From positions 438,557 to 502,556 of the forward strand of contig NZ_LMUL01000014.1 of the NCBI RefSeq assembly GCF_009765965.1: a stretch of DNA of 64,000 bases, in the 5' to 3' direction. This DNA comes from Caulobacter sp. S45 (lineage in GTDB: Bacteria > Pseudomonadota > Alphaproteobacteria > Caulobacterales > Caulobacteraceae). A program made the translations under genes and the position numbers. Shown here in pieces: positions 15,178 through 24,751 of the stretch (positions are counted from its first letter, which is position 1; every line of letters starts with the position of its first letter). The notes under the pieces are model-generated. The model was given only the letters and a program-made list of their open reading frames with translations. It did no database searches and was not told where the DNA came from.

Positions 15178-17439
15178 TCAGAGCCCTCCCGCCCGAACCG
15201 ACGCGTCGGGGGCCATGCGTTCGATGACGGCCGACAACGGCTCCGGCTTCCAGCCCGCCCCCCAATCTGAAGGCTTGGGCCCCATCACAAAGTCGAGCCG
15301 CGCGCCCGACATGATGTCGGCATAGTGCAGCACCGGAGCGTCCAAGGGCCGGCCGTTCAGGGTCGCCGACTGGATATACATATTCTGCTCGGAGCTGTTG
15401 CGCGCCGTCACCGTGAACGACTTGCCGTTGGCGAGATGGATCACCGCCCGGCTGAACAGCGGACTGCCGATCATGTAGTCGCCGGACGCCGGATTCACCG
15501 GGTAAAAGCCGAGCGCGGTGAAGACATACCAGGCCGACATCTGTCCGCAGTCGTCGTCGCCATCCAGCCCCGAGACCTTGTTTGCGTACTCGTCCGCCGC
15601 GATCTCGCGCACCTTGGCCTGGGTCTTCCAGGGTTGGCCGGCATAGTCGTACAGGTAGCCGACGTGATGGCTGGGTTCGTTGCTGTGCGAATTCCAATCG
15701 TCGGCGAAATAGGCGTCCAGGCGAGCGTCGAAAGCCTGTCGCCCCCCCATCAGGGCGGTCAGCCCTGGGATGTCGTGCATCACCGACCAAGTGTAGATTT
15801 GCGGCCAGTCCTCGGTCCAGCCGGCTTCGGGATCGGCCCAGCCGCCATCGAAGTTGCGCGCCTGCATCATCCCCGTCGCCGGGTTGTAGATATTCTTGTA
15901 GTTGAGCGAGCGTTTCAGGAAGAAGCGGTAGTCCCCTTCCCGACCGAGCGTCTTGGCGACGGTGGCCACAGCGAAGTCGTCGTAGCTGTCCTCCAGCGTG
16001 CTGGACGCCGACTCCGCAGTCCGATCGGCCGGGATGTAGCCGAGTTGCTTCAGATACGTCAGCCCCGCCCGCGCCTCGTAGGGGGTATGCGGCTCCCGGT
16101 CGGCCCAGCGGCGGGTGGTGTCGCCATCCGGCGGCGTCATGGCGTCCTTGTAGACCGCGTCCCAGGCCAGCTTACGGTCGAACCCGCCGAGGTTCTTGGT
16201 CAGCGCCTCTGCAACCATGGAGTCCGCGTGCGTCCCGATCATGATGTTGGTGTAGGACGGGTTGGGCCATTTCGGCATCCAACCGCCTTCCTTGTAGTCC
16301 TGTAGGAGCGCCTGAATCATCTCGCCGGCCCGCCCCGGCGAGGTCAGCGTCAGCATGCTGTACTCGGCCCGGAAGATGTCCCAGATCGAATAGGCGGTGT
16401 AGGACACGCCCGTGTGCACCTGATCGTCGAAGGCGCTGTAGTACCGGCCCTGTTCCGAGAACTGCCGAGGATAGAGCAAGGTGTGATACAGGGCGGTGTA
16501 GAAGATGTGGCGCTGGTCGTCGCTCGCACCCCCGATGTCCATCACCTTGAGCTTGGCGTTCCATTCGGCCCGCAGGCCGCGCCGCACCTTGTCGAAACTC
16601 CAGTCGGGAATCTCCGCGTCCAGGTTCCTGCGCGCTTGGTCCAGGCTGATGAAGGAGGTCCCGACCTTGGCCTCGATCGCCTCGCCTGGCGCGGGATCGA
16701 AGCGGACATAGGCGCCGTGGGCCTGATCCAGGCCCTGGCCATACAGGCCGGACCCCGTGAACGCCTGGCGGTAGCGAATGACGAAGTAGCCCTTGAAGTT
16801 CGGCAAGGCGTCCGGGCCGAGATGGGCGTCCATGCGGTCGGGGTTGTATCCGCTGATCTCATGGCGCGCGGGGTCGACCTGGGCGAAGCCCGCATGCCCC
16901 GGCCGCGACGCCTCCACGATCACCTTGGCGTCGGCATGGGCCGGGAAGGTGAAACGGAGATAGGCCGCGCGCGTCGTGGCCGTCATCTCCGTACGGATAC
17001 GCCGGCCGCCGCCCGCGTCCATGGAGACTGAATAGTAGTCGGGTCGGGCAATCTCGTCACTGTGGGTGAAAGGCAGGCGGCGCGCCTCGGGCGTCGTCTT
17101 CAGCTCGCCGATCTCCGGCATCAGCGTCACATAGCCATAGTCGCCCATCCAAAGCGCCGGCTGGTGGGTGCCCATGAAGCCGGTGATCGCGGTGTCCTCG
17201 TACTTGTAGGACACCCGGCTGATCTTGTTCTGTCGGGTCTGGGGCGTCCAGCTGGTCATGCCGAACGGCGTCACCACCGAGGTCATCATCTGGCCGTAGC
17301 CGATCGGGCCGCTGCCGGAGCCGATATAGAGGTTCACCCAATCCACCGGATCAGCCGGGGCCCCCGACGCGGCCCCCACGGCCAGCGCCAGAATGCCCAG
17401 GCCGACGGGCAGCGCCGCCAATTTTGATATTATTGTCAA
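15178..17439 (-). CDS. Secreted GH92-family alpha-mannosidase
   Basis: A 753-residue glycoside hydrolase of family 92. These are Ca2+-dependent inverting exo-alpha-mannosidases (mostly alpha-1,2) acting in the periplasm or outside the cell. After a signal peptide (about 1-26) come family hallmarks: VNLYIGSGSG near residue 35, FGMTSWTPQT near 60, GFMGTHQPALWMGDYG near 90, SIWDIFRAEYSML near 350, EPSHHVGYLYDY near 590, and GDDDCGQMSAWYVFTALGFY at about 627-646, where Asp and Glu/Asp residues of the active site lie. It lies opposite the ABC transporter genes, with a shared 338-base intergenic region containing an IolR-like palindrome. It may release sugar or inositol from mannosylated compounds. 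Confidence 0.92.
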   Translation of the reverse strand: MTIISKLAALPVGLGILALAVGAASGAPADPVDWVNLYIGSGSGPIGYGQMMTSVVTPFGMTSWTPQTRQNKISRVSYKYEDTAITGFMGTHQPALWMGDYGYVTLMPEIGELKTTPEARRLPFTHSDEIARPDYYSVSMDAGGGRRIRTEMTATTRAAYLRFTFPAHADAKVIVEASRPGHAGFAQVDPARHEISGYNPDRMDAHLGPDALPNFKGYFVIRYRQAFTGSGLYGQGLDQAHGAYVRFDPAPGEAIEAKVGTSFISLDQARRNLDAEIPDWSFDKVRRGLRAEWNAKLKVMDIGGASDDQRHIFYTALYHTLLYPRQFSEQGRYYSAFDDQVHTGVSYTAYSIWDIFRAEYSMLTLTSPGRAGEMIQALLQDYKEGGWMPKWPNPSYTNIMIGTHADSMVAEALTKNLGGFDRKLAWDAVYKDAMTPPDGDTTRRWADREPHTPYEARAGLTYLKQLGYIPADRTAESASSTLEDSYDDFAVATVAKTLGREGDYRFFLKRSLNYKNIYNPATGMMQARNFDGGWADPEAGWTEDWPQIYTWSVMHDIPGLTALMGGRQAFDARLDAYFADDWNSHSNEPSHHVGYLYDYAGQPWKTQAKVREIAADEYANKVSGLDGDDDCGQMSAWYVFTALGFYPVNPASGDYMIGSPLFSRAVIHLANGKSFTVTARNSSEQNMYIQSATLNGRPLDAPVLHYADIMSGARLDFVMGPKPSDWGAGWKPEPLSAVIERMAPDASVRAGGL

Positions 17440-17555
17440 CGCATTCCCTCATCCACACCCGCGGCGCTCGATCCGCCCTTACCCAACCCACCCTCGCGAA
17501 CCCTTCCCAGGACCGCGTCGACATTTTGAGGTGCGCCGTCGCTTGATGTTGACGC

Positions 17556-17569
17556 AGAATATATATTCT
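17556..17569. promoter_or_regulatory. IolR-like palindrome in the GH92/ABC transporter divergent region
   Basis: A perfect palindrome AGAA-TATATA-TTCT lies in the intergenic region 17440-17777, between the GH92 gene and the ABC ATPase gene. It differs from GGAA-N6-TTCC only at the outer bases and shares the TATATA core of the iolC site. A Caulobacter-like -35 (TTGACGC) overlaps it at 17549-17555. Nothing else recognisable was seen in this region. Confidence 0.55.
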
Positions 17570-17777
17570 GATCAAACCTTCGCATAGAATAAATAGACCG
17601 CCACTGGGCGGCGTCGGACGTCAAAAGATTTGGCGGCCTGGGAGGAACGGCTCGTGATGACCTCATCGCGCATTGCATCGCACGATCCCTGGGCCGACGC
17701 GCCCCTTCGGCGCTCGCCGTTGGGAATCCCGGGCCTGCGCCCCACTCCATAGATCAGCGGCAGCCTGGGGAAGCGCA

Positions 17778-19322
17778 ATGCTGCTGGATGTTCACGCCAT
17801 CGAGAAAAGCTTTCCCGGGGTCAAGGCGCTGGACGGCGTCAGCCTCCAGGTGGCCGCCGGCGAGGTCCACGCCCTGCTTGGCGAAAACGGCGCGGGCAAG
17901 TCGACCCTGCTGAAGATCCTGTCCGGCGCCCAGGCCCAGGACAAGGGCGAGCTGAGGTTCGACGGGGTTGCGCTGGATCGAACCGACACGCCCCTCAAGC
18001 GCCAGGAAGCCGGCATCGTCACCATCCATCAGGAGTTCAACCTCGTGCCGGAGATGTCCGTCGCGGAGAACATGTTCCTGGGTCGCGAGCCCTGCCGCTA
18101 TGGCCTGATCGATTGGCGCGCCATGCGCCGACGCGCGCGTGAAATCCTTTCGGACCTGGGCCTGTCCCTGGACCCGGACGTCGCCGTCCGCGGACTTTCG
18201 ATCGCCGGACAGCAGATGGTCGAGATCGCCAAGGCGATGACCTTCAAGGCCCGGCTGATTATCATGGACGAGCCGACGGCCGCTTTGAGCGGACGCGAGG
18301 TCGAGGTGCTGCATCGCATCATGCGCGACCTGCGCGGCCGAGGCGTCAGCATCATCTATGTCACCCACCGGCTCTCCGAAGTGCGGACCATCTGCGACCG
18401 CTTCACCGTGCTGCGCGACGGCCGCTTCATCACCGATGGCGAGGTCGGGGATCGCGAAATCGCCGACCTGGTGCGCTCCATGGTCGGCCGCGATGTCGTG
18501 TTCGCGCCACGCGAGCGTAGGGGCCAGCGGGGCGAGCTTGTGCTTCGGGTCGAGGGGGTGCGCCGCGCTGGCGCGACGGCCAATCCGCAGGCCCGGGCGC
18601 TCCACGACATGTCGCTCGATCTGCACGCCGGAGAAATCCTGGGTTTCGCCGGCCTTGTCGGCGCGGGCCGGACCGAACTCGCCCGCATCATCTTCGGCGC
18701 CGACCGTTGCGACAGCGGCGTGATGTGGCTGCACGGGAACCATGTCGGGCTGCTCCGCTCGCCTGGCGAAGGGATTCGCCGGGGCCTCGCGATGGTCCCG
18801 GAAGACCGGAAGCGGCAGGGCTGCTTCCTCGATCATTCGGTGAAGCACAACATGACCCTGCCGAGCCTCAAACGGCTCTCGCATTGGGGTGTGTTCATCG
18901 ACGAGGCGGCCGAAACCGCCCTCGTCGACCGCTACCGCCAAGCGCTGCACATAAAGACGCCCAGCCACGATACGCCGATCGGCAAGCTGTCGGGCGGCAA
19001 CCAGCAGAAGGTGCTGCTCGCCCGCTGCATGGCCTTGGCGCCCAAGGTGCTGATCGTGGATGAGCCGACGCGCGGGATCGATATCGGCGCGAAGGCGGAG
19101 GTCCATCAGGTGCTTTCCGACATGGCCCGGCAGGGCGTCGCCGTGATCGTCATCTCGTCCGAACTACCGGAAATCCTGGCGATCAGCGACCGCATCGCGG
19201 TGTTCCGCGAGGGCTGCATCTCCGGCGTGGTCGAGGGTGCGTCGGCCGACGAGGAAACGCTGATGCGCCTGATGGCGATGGACGACCCGGCCGCGCACAG
19301 CATCGTCCGGACGGCGGCATGA
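17778..19322 (+). CDS. iatA: Sugar-type ABC transporter ATPase, IatA-like
   Basis: A 514-residue duplicated ATPase of the carbohydrate uptake family CUT2. The N-terminal half has a full Walker A (GENGAGKST, about 37-45), the Q-loop, a signature region with SIAGQQMVEIAKA and Walker B IIMDEPTAAL. The C-terminal half has the usual degenerate Walker A (LVGAGRTE) but an intact signature LSGGNQQK and VLIVDEPTRGID. It energises uptake through the permease encoded next, with which it overlaps by four bases. I start it at the ATG at 17778, after GGGGAAG; the frame is open upstream to 17673. Inositol specificity is inferred from the iol context and operator. Confidence 0.88.
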   Translation: MLLDVHAIEKSFPGVKALDGVSLQVAAGEVHALLGENGAGKSTLLKILSGAQAQDKGELRFDGVALDRTDTPLKRQEAGIVTIHQEFNLVPEMSVAENMFLGREPCRYGLIDWRAMRRRAREILSDLGLSLDPDVAVRGLSIAGQQMVEIAKAMTFKARLIIMDEPTAALSGREVEVLHRIMRDLRGRGVSIIYVTHRLSEVRTICDRFTVLRDGRFITDGEVGDREIADLVRSMVGRDVVFAPRERRGQRGELVLRVEGVRRAGATANPQARALHDMSLDLHAGEILGFAGLVGAGRTELARIIFGADRCDSGVMWLHGNHVGLLRSPGEGIRRGLAMVPEDRKRQGCFLDHSVKHNMTLPSLKRLSHWGVFIDEAAETALVDRYRQALHIKTPSHDTPIGKLSGGNQQKVLLARCMALAPKVLIVDEPTRGIDIGAKAEVHQVLSDMARQGVAVIVISSELPEILAISDRIAVFREGCISGVVEGASADEETLMRLMAMDDPAAHSIVRTAA

Positions 19323-20359
19323 TGAAGATGGAGGAGAGAACGACGGATATGCACGGCGTCGTCGACCGGAAGACGACCCATCCTCCGGAGCAGAAGGCGC
19401 ACGCGCGCTCGTCCCCCATCGAACTTCTGCGTCGGTATGGGACCGGAGCGTTCCTGGTCTTGCTGGCGATATTCTTCGAGACCCAGAATCAGAATTTTCT
19501 GTCGATCCGGAATATCCGAAACATCCTGACCGACGTATCGATCTGCGGGATCATCGCCGTGGGCATGACTTTCGTGATCGTCACCGCAGGGGTCGATCTG
19601 TCCGTCGGCTCGGTCCTGGCGTTCTCAGCGATGTCAGCGGCCTGGGTCGCGCAGCTCCCCGCCCTGCACTTCGCGCCAAGCTGGCTGATTGCGCTGGTTG
19701 TGGCGGTTCTGGTCGGTACGGCTGTCGGCTACATCCAGGGCAAGGCGACCACGCTCCTTGGTGTTCCCGCCTTCATCACCACCCTGGGCGGGCTGACCAT
19801 CTGGCGTGGAGCGACGCTGCTGCTGAACGACGGTGGTCCGATCAGCGGCTTCGACGCGAGTTTCCGATGGTGGGGCGTCGGCTCGGTTCTTGGCGTCCCC
19901 GTGCCGGTGGTCATCTTCCTGCTGGTCGCGGCGAGCGGCTATGTCGTGCAGCGCTACACCCGCTACGGACGCCAGATCTATGCGATCGGCGGCAATGTCG
20001 AGGCGGCCCGCCTCACAGGGCTCAACGTCAAGGCGGTGGAGACCAGCGTCTATGTGGTGATCGGCCTGCTGTCCGGGCTGGCGGGCTTCCTGCTCTCGGC
20101 CCGGTTGGGCTCGGCGGAAGCGGTTGCGGGCGTCGGCTACGAACTACGCGTGATCGCATCAGTGGTGATCGGCGGGGCCAGCCTCGCCGGTGGCGTCGGC
20201 GGGATCGGCGGCACCATCGTTGGCGCATTGCTGGTCGGCGTCTTGAGCAATGGCCTCGTGATCATGGGGATAAATTCCTACTACCAGCAGATCGTGATCG
20301 GCGGAATCATTGTCCTCGCAGTCGCCCTCGACGCCTACACCAAGAAAAGGCGACATTAG
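19319..20359 (+). CDS. iatP: ABC transporter permease, IatP-like
   Basis: A 346-residue inner-membrane permease of the BPD_transp_2 family with about nine or ten hydrophobic segments. The motif GVDLSVGSVLAFSAMSAA near residue 95 and GGNVEAARLTGLNV near 222 (the ATPase-contact loop) are typical of ribose/xylose/inositol permeases. It begins with ATGA overlapping the ATPase stop. A 28-residue cytosolic extension precedes the first membrane helix. The TonB receptor gene follows after 143 bases on the same strand. Confidence 0.9.
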   Translation: MMKMEERTTDMHGVVDRKTTHPPEQKAHARSSPIELLRRYGTGAFLVLLAIFFETQNQNFLSIRNIRNILTDVSICGIIAVGMTFVIVTAGVDLSVGSVLAFSAMSAAWVAQLPALHFAPSWLIALVVAVLVGTAVGYIQGKATTLLGVPAFITTLGGLTIWRGATLLLNDGGPISGFDASFRWWGVGSVLGVPVPVVIFLLVAASGYVVQRYTRYGRQIYAIGGNVEAARLTGLNVKAVETSVYVVIGLLSGLAGFLLSARLGSAEAVAGVGYELRVIASVVIGGASLAGGVGGIGGTIVGALLVGVLSNGLVIMGINSYYQQIVIGGIIVLAVALDAYTKKRRH

Positions 20360-20502
20360 CAAACAGAACACATGACGGACGAAACGTCCGCGAGCCCTCC
20401 AATACGGTCAAGGCGACGAAAGACGTCCCGTGATTGGAGATCAACAAATCTAAATACCAAAGCCAAGCGCCGAAACGGGCGTAGATTAAAGGGGAGAGCA
20501 AA

Positions 20503-23031
20503 ATGAATTTATCGAGAACCCAGGCCCTGATGCTATCGGTGTCGGCGTCGACATTGTTCGTCGTCGTCGGCGCGGCGCAGGCCCAGGATGCGCCGCCGCC
20601 GCCCCCCAGCCAGGCGCCGGTCGCCACCGCGCCTGAAGCGGCGGCCAATGCGACAGTCGACGAGGTGGTCGTGGTCGGCTCGGTCAATCCACAGGGCCAG
20701 CGCAAACTCGCGACCGGCTATGCGATCACCACCGTGAACGAGCAGCAACTGCACAACGCCGCCCCCAGCAGTTCGGCCGACCTGCTGAAGGTGGTCCCGG
20801 GCATCTTCGTGGAAACCACCAGCGGGGTGTCGGGCCCCAACATCGAGGTGCGAGGCTTCCCGACCACGGGCGACGCGCCCTTCGTCACCTTCCAGCTCGA
20901 CTCGCTGCCGATCTTCCCGACACCGTCGCTGTCGTTCCTGGACAACTCGACCCAGTTCCGCCTGGACGACACCATCAAGCGCACCGAAGCCACCATCGGC
21001 GGCCCCGCCGTGCTGCTCGGCAACGGCCAGCCCGGCGCCACGGTCAACTTCGTGCAGAAGAACGGCGAGGATGATCCGGGCGGATCGCTGCGCTTCACCA
21101 CCGGCACCGGAAGCCTGTACCGGGTGGACGGCTATTACGGGGCCAAGCTGGCGGACGGTTGGTACGGCAGCGTCGGCGGCTTCTACCGCACCGACGACGG
21201 CGTACGCGACACCCAGTTCCCTGCCGACCAGGGCTACCAGTTCGTCGGCACCCTGACCCATGACATCGAGGACGGGCGTATCCAGCTCTACGGCCGCGTC
21301 ACCCATGACGAGAACGCCTTCTTCACGCCCATCCCGCTGATCGCCACGGGCTCCAGCTCGAGCCCCACGCTGCATGGCTTCCCGGGCTTCAACCCGCTGA
21401 CCGCCACCTTCTACGGCAACGCCACGCGCATCGTGACCTTCGACACCACTCCCGGCCTCAACGGCGCCGCCCCCGGTTCGAAGACGGTGGACCTGTCCAA
21501 GGGTCGTGGCACGGACAACCACATCATCGGCTTCGACTTCGACAAGTCGATCGACGGTTTCGACTTCTCCAACAAGCTGTCCTACATCGACGAGGACGCG
21601 CCCACGATCGCCCAGTTCACCGGCGCCACGCCGGAAACCCTGGGCGCCTTCATCCAGTCCGAGGTCGCGGCCGCCAATGCGATCCCCGGCGCGGTCACCG
21701 CCGCTGGCCGCCCCGCCACTACCGGAACCGCCCGAGCCGTGGGTACGGGCACGCCCTTCACCAACCTGAACCAGCAGGTGATCCAGATCGGCGTCTGGGA
21801 CGTGGACAAGAAGTTGAACGCCTTCCAGGACGAGGCGCGCATCTCGCACGAAATCTTCCACGGCAACACGCTGACAGGCGGCGTCTACTTCACCGACTAC
21901 CACGACCACGACGTCTGGTTCCTCGGCAACAACCAGCTGATGACCGTGCAGAACAACGCCCAACCCTTGGCCGTGACCCTGGACAACGGCGTGCAGGCCA
22001 CCAGCCCCGATGGCATCGTCTCGCCGGTCAACACGGCGCTGGACAACCACTATGACGGCCGCAACGTCGCCGGCTTCATCTCCGACACCTGGCGCATAAC
22101 CGAAAAGCTGAAGGTCGACGCCGGCTTCCGTTACGAGCACGAGGACGTCAACGGCACGATCGGCAATACGGCGACGGTCAACCTCAGCAGCAACCCTCTC
22201 GCAATCTACGACAATGGCGCCCAGGTGCAGACCGGGACATCCAGCCCCCTGCACTACAGCGGATCGGCCACCTCGATCGCGGTGGACGCCAACTACCAGT
22301 TCATGACCCACCTGAACGGCTTTGTCGGCTACAACCACGGTTACGCCCTGCCGACCTTCGACGACCTGCGCAGCGGCGTTCGCCAGACCACCTATGTCGA
22401 TCAGGTCCAGGGCGGCCTGAAGGCCTTCGGCACCTTCTACGCGGCCGACGTCACTGGTTTCTACAACAAGTTCCAGGGCCAGCCGACCACCCAGCTGCTG
22501 GCGGACGGGACCCAAGTCACCTTCATCACCGACTCCCAGGCCGAGGGCGTGGAATTCGACGGCGACATCCGTCCGTTCAAGCCGTTCGACATCGACCTGC
22601 TGAGGCCGTTGGATCTGGCGATCTCGGGCGACTACCAGCACGGGACCTACAGCTCCGGCGGCGCTGGCATCCAGGGCAACGAGGTGGCGCGCCAGCCCGA
22701 TCTGCAGTTCCGCTTCACGCCGAGCTATATCGTGGCCACGCCCGTGGGACCGCTGAACCTCTTCGGCACCGTCACCCACGTCAACCAGCGCTGGGCCGAC
22801 CTACAGAACACCCAGCCGCTGCCGGCCTACACCACCGTCGACGTCGGGGCCTCGCTGGACCTGCCCCATCGCATCCAGCTGTTGTTCACCGGCACCAACG
22901 TGACGAACGCGCTCGCCATCACGGAAGGCAACTCGCGCGTGCTAGGCAGCGGGGTCGCGACCGGCGGCGTGTTCCTCGGCCGCCCCCTGTTCGGGGCGAG
23001 CTATCAGTTCAGCGCCGTGATCAAGTTCTAG
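20503..23031 (+). CDS. TonB-dependent outer-membrane receptor
   Basis: An 842-residue TonB-dependent receptor. A signal peptide (MNLSRTQALMLSVSASTLFV, cleavage after AQA near 27) is followed by a Pro-rich linker, a TonB box-like DEVVVVGS at about 48-55, a plug domain (SSADLLKVVPGIFVET, IEVRGFPTTG) and a 22-strand barrel ending in the expected aromatic KF. Such receptors take up siderophores, vitamins or oligosaccharides in an energy-dependent way. Position between the ABC permease and trehalase suggests a carbohydrate, possibly a disaccharide or glycosylated inositol; this is inference. A GGGGAGAG ribosome site precedes the ATG. Confidence 0.93.
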   Translation: MNLSRTQALMLSVSASTLFVVVGAAQAQDAPPPPPSQAPVATAPEAAANATVDEVVVVGSVNPQGQRKLATGYAITTVNEQQLHNAAPSSSADLLKVVPGIFVETTSGVSGPNIEVRGFPTTGDAPFVTFQLDSLPIFPTPSLSFLDNSTQFRLDDTIKRTEATIGGPAVLLGNGQPGATVNFVQKNGEDDPGGSLRFTTGTGSLYRVDGYYGAKLADGWYGSVGGFYRTDDGVRDTQFPADQGYQFVGTLTHDIEDGRIQLYGRVTHDENAFFTPIPLIATGSSSSPTLHGFPGFNPLTATFYGNATRIVTFDTTPGLNGAAPGSKTVDLSKGRGTDNHIIGFDFDKSIDGFDFSNKLSYIDEDAPTIAQFTGATPETLGAFIQSEVAAANAIPGAVTAAGRPATTGTARAVGTGTPFTNLNQQVIQIGVWDVDKKLNAFQDEARISHEIFHGNTLTGGVYFTDYHDHDVWFLGNNQLMTVQNNAQPLAVTLDNGVQATSPDGIVSPVNTALDNHYDGRNVAGFISDTWRITEKLKVDAGFRYEHEDVNGTIGNTATVNLSSNPLAIYDNGAQVQTGTSSPLHYSGSATSIAVDANYQFMTHLNGFVGYNHGYALPTFDDLRSGVRQTTYVDQVQGGLKAFGTFYAADVTGFYNKFQGQPTTQLLADGTQVTFITDSQAEGVEFDGDIRPFKPFDIDLLRPLDLAISGDYQHGTYSSGGAGIQGNEVARQPDLQFRFTPSYIVATPVGPLNLFGTVTHVNQRWADLQNTQPLPAYTTVDVGASLDLPHRIQLLFTGTNVTNALAITEGNSRVLGSGVATGGVFLGRPLFGASYQFSAVIKF

Positions 23032-23040
23032 GTCCGGCGA

Positions 23041-23062
23041 GGGGGCGCGGCGTCGCGCCCCC
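23041..23062. terminator. GC-rich hairpin between TonB receptor and trehalase genes
   Basis: A nine-base perfect stem (GGGGGCGCG/CGCGCCCCC) with a four-base GCGT loop begins nine bases after the receptor stop. There is no T-tract, so it may be a partial terminator or a 3' stabilising hairpin that sets unequal expression of the two genes. Confidence 0.5.
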
Positions 23063-23092
23063 GATCGCCAGGTATTGAGGAGAAATAGGGCC

Positions 23093-24712
23093 GTGCTCTG
23101 GAGAACCGCCACCTGTATCGCGGCAGCCTTCCTATCCGTATCGACCGGGCCACAGGACGCCGTCGGTGCGCCGTCGGCATCGGCGACCTACGTTCGCACG
23201 GCCGCGACCCCCACACCCGGCGACCTGTTCGGCCCCCTCTACGTCGACGTGGAGACACGCAGGCTCTTCTCCGACAACAAGGCCTTCGCCGACGCGGTTC
23301 CGCATCGCGCGCCATCCGCGATCCTGGCCGCATACCGCGCCGGCGCGCCTTGGACCGACGCACGCCTCAAGGCGTTCGTCGAAGCTGAATTCGACATACC
23401 CGTCCTGCCGCCGTCGCAGGCCGTGACGGCGAAGACCGCCACCCCGCTGGAGGCGCATATCGCCAGCCTGTGGCCCGTGCTGACACGACCCGCGCACCGA
23501 TCCGAGGCCGGAGGCTCCGCGCTGGCCCTGCCCAAGCCTTATGTGGTGCCCGGTGGACGCTTCCGCGAAATCTATTACTGGGACAGCTACTTCACCATGC
23601 TGGGCCTAGTCCGGGACGGCCGGACCGACCTCGTCGACTCGATGGTCGACGACTTCGGTGCGCTGATCGACCGATGGGGCCACGTTCCCAACGGCGCGCG
23701 GACCTATTACCTCAGCCGTTCCCAGCCCCCGTTCTTCTACGCCATGGTTGGCCTGTCGAGCGCTCGCGATCGGGCCGTGCGCAGGCGCCGGCTGGGCTGG
23801 ATGCGCCGCGAGCACGCCTTCTGGATGGCTGGCGAGGACGGCGTGAAGCCAGGTCAGGCGCGCCTGCATGTGGTCGCCCTGGCGGACGGCGAGGTGTTGA
23901 ACCGCTACTTCGACGCCCGGCGCACCCCACGCGACGAGTCCTACAGCCTGGACGTCCAGTTGGCTGCGGCTTCGCGGCGGCCGGCGACGGAGCTCTACCA
24001 GGACCTGCGCGCCGGAGCGGAAAGCGGCTGGGACTTCGGTTCGCGATGGCTGGCCGATGGGCGCACGCTGGCGAGCATCCACACCACCGACCTCATACCA
24101 CCCGACCTCAACAGCCTACTCTACGGGCTCGAAAGGGCGATCGCCGCCGACTGCCGGTCGCTGGGGGACGCCCATTGCGCCGTCGCCTACGATCGGCGGG
24201 CCAAGGCGCGCGCCCGCGCGATGCGGCGCTGGCTGTGGGACGACGCCGACGGGCTCTACCGCGACTACGACCGGCGCGCGAAACGGCTGACGCCGAGCGC
24301 CAGCGCGGCCACCCTGTACCCGCTGTTCACCGGCGCGGCCCGACAGGCGGACGCCGTCCGGGTCGCGGCCTTCGTGCGTCGCAACCTGCTGGCCGGCGGC
24401 GGACTGCGCACCACCACGGCCGCCACGGGCCAGCAGTGGGATCAGCCGAACGGCTGGGCGCCTCTGCAGTGGATCGCGGTGCAGGGCCTGCAACGCTATG
24501 GGCAGAACGCGCTGGCCCAGGAGATCGGCTGCCGCTGGCTGGCGACCGTCAAGCGTAACTACGCCGACAGCGGCAAGCTGGTCGAAAAGTACGACGTCGA
24601 GGCGGCGCGGCCGGGCGGCGGCGGAGAATATCCCCTTCAGGATGGATTCGGCTGGACCAACGGCGTGACGCGCGCCCTCGATACGGGCAAATGCGCCGCG
24701 GCGACCGACTAG
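23093..24712 (+). CDS. treA: Periplasmic trehalase (GH37)
   Basis: A 539-residue family GH37 trehalase that splits alpha,alpha-trehalose into two glucoses. A signal peptide (about 1-26) indicates the periplasm. Signature 1 is intact at about residues 153-167 (PGGRFREIYYWDSYF) and signature 2 is seen as QWDQPNGWAPLQW near the end, with GGGGEYPLQDGFGWTNG as the C-terminal signature. I start it at the GTG at 23093, which follows GAGGAG; a TTG at 23075 is in frame but overlaps that ribosome site. Same strand as the receptor, 61 bases away, so a joint uptake and hydrolysis unit is plausible. Confidence 0.92.
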   Translation: MLWRTATCIAAAFLSVSTGPQDAVGAPSASATYVRTAATPTPGDLFGPLYVDVETRRLFSDNKAFADAVPHRAPSAILAAYRAGAPWTDARLKAFVEAEFDIPVLPPSQAVTAKTATPLEAHIASLWPVLTRPAHRSEAGGSALALPKPYVVPGGRFREIYYWDSYFTMLGLVRDGRTDLVDSMVDDFGALIDRWGHVPNGARTYYLSRSQPPFFYAMVGLSSARDRAVRRRRLGWMRREHAFWMAGEDGVKPGQARLHVVALADGEVLNRYFDARRTPRDESYSLDVQLAAASRRPATELYQDLRAGAESGWDFGSRWLADGRTLASIHTTDLIPPDLNSLLYGLERAIAADCRSLGDAHCAVAYDRRAKARARAMRRWLWDDADGLYRDYDRRAKRLTPSASAATLYPLFTGAARQADAVRVAAFVRRNLLAGGGLRTTTAATGQQWDQPNGWAPLQWIAVQGLQRYGQNALAQEIGCRWLATVKRNYADSGKLVEKYDVEAARPGGGGEYPLQDGFGWTNGVTRALDTGKCAAATD

Positions 24713-24751
24713 GCCGCGAGTACATGTCCCTATTGCTCCAGGCGGCCAAGC

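Noticed and set aside
20376-20390. CGGACG-AAA-CGTCCG hairpin between permease and TonB receptor genes
   Set aside because: Six-base stem without T-tract; too weak to call a terminator, and the genes may be co-transcribed.
20533-22779. 748-codon minus-strand open frame across the first TonB receptor
   Set aside because: Val/Gly/Arg-rich antisense translation typical of GC-rich genes; the plus-strand receptor has a signal peptide, plug and barrel.
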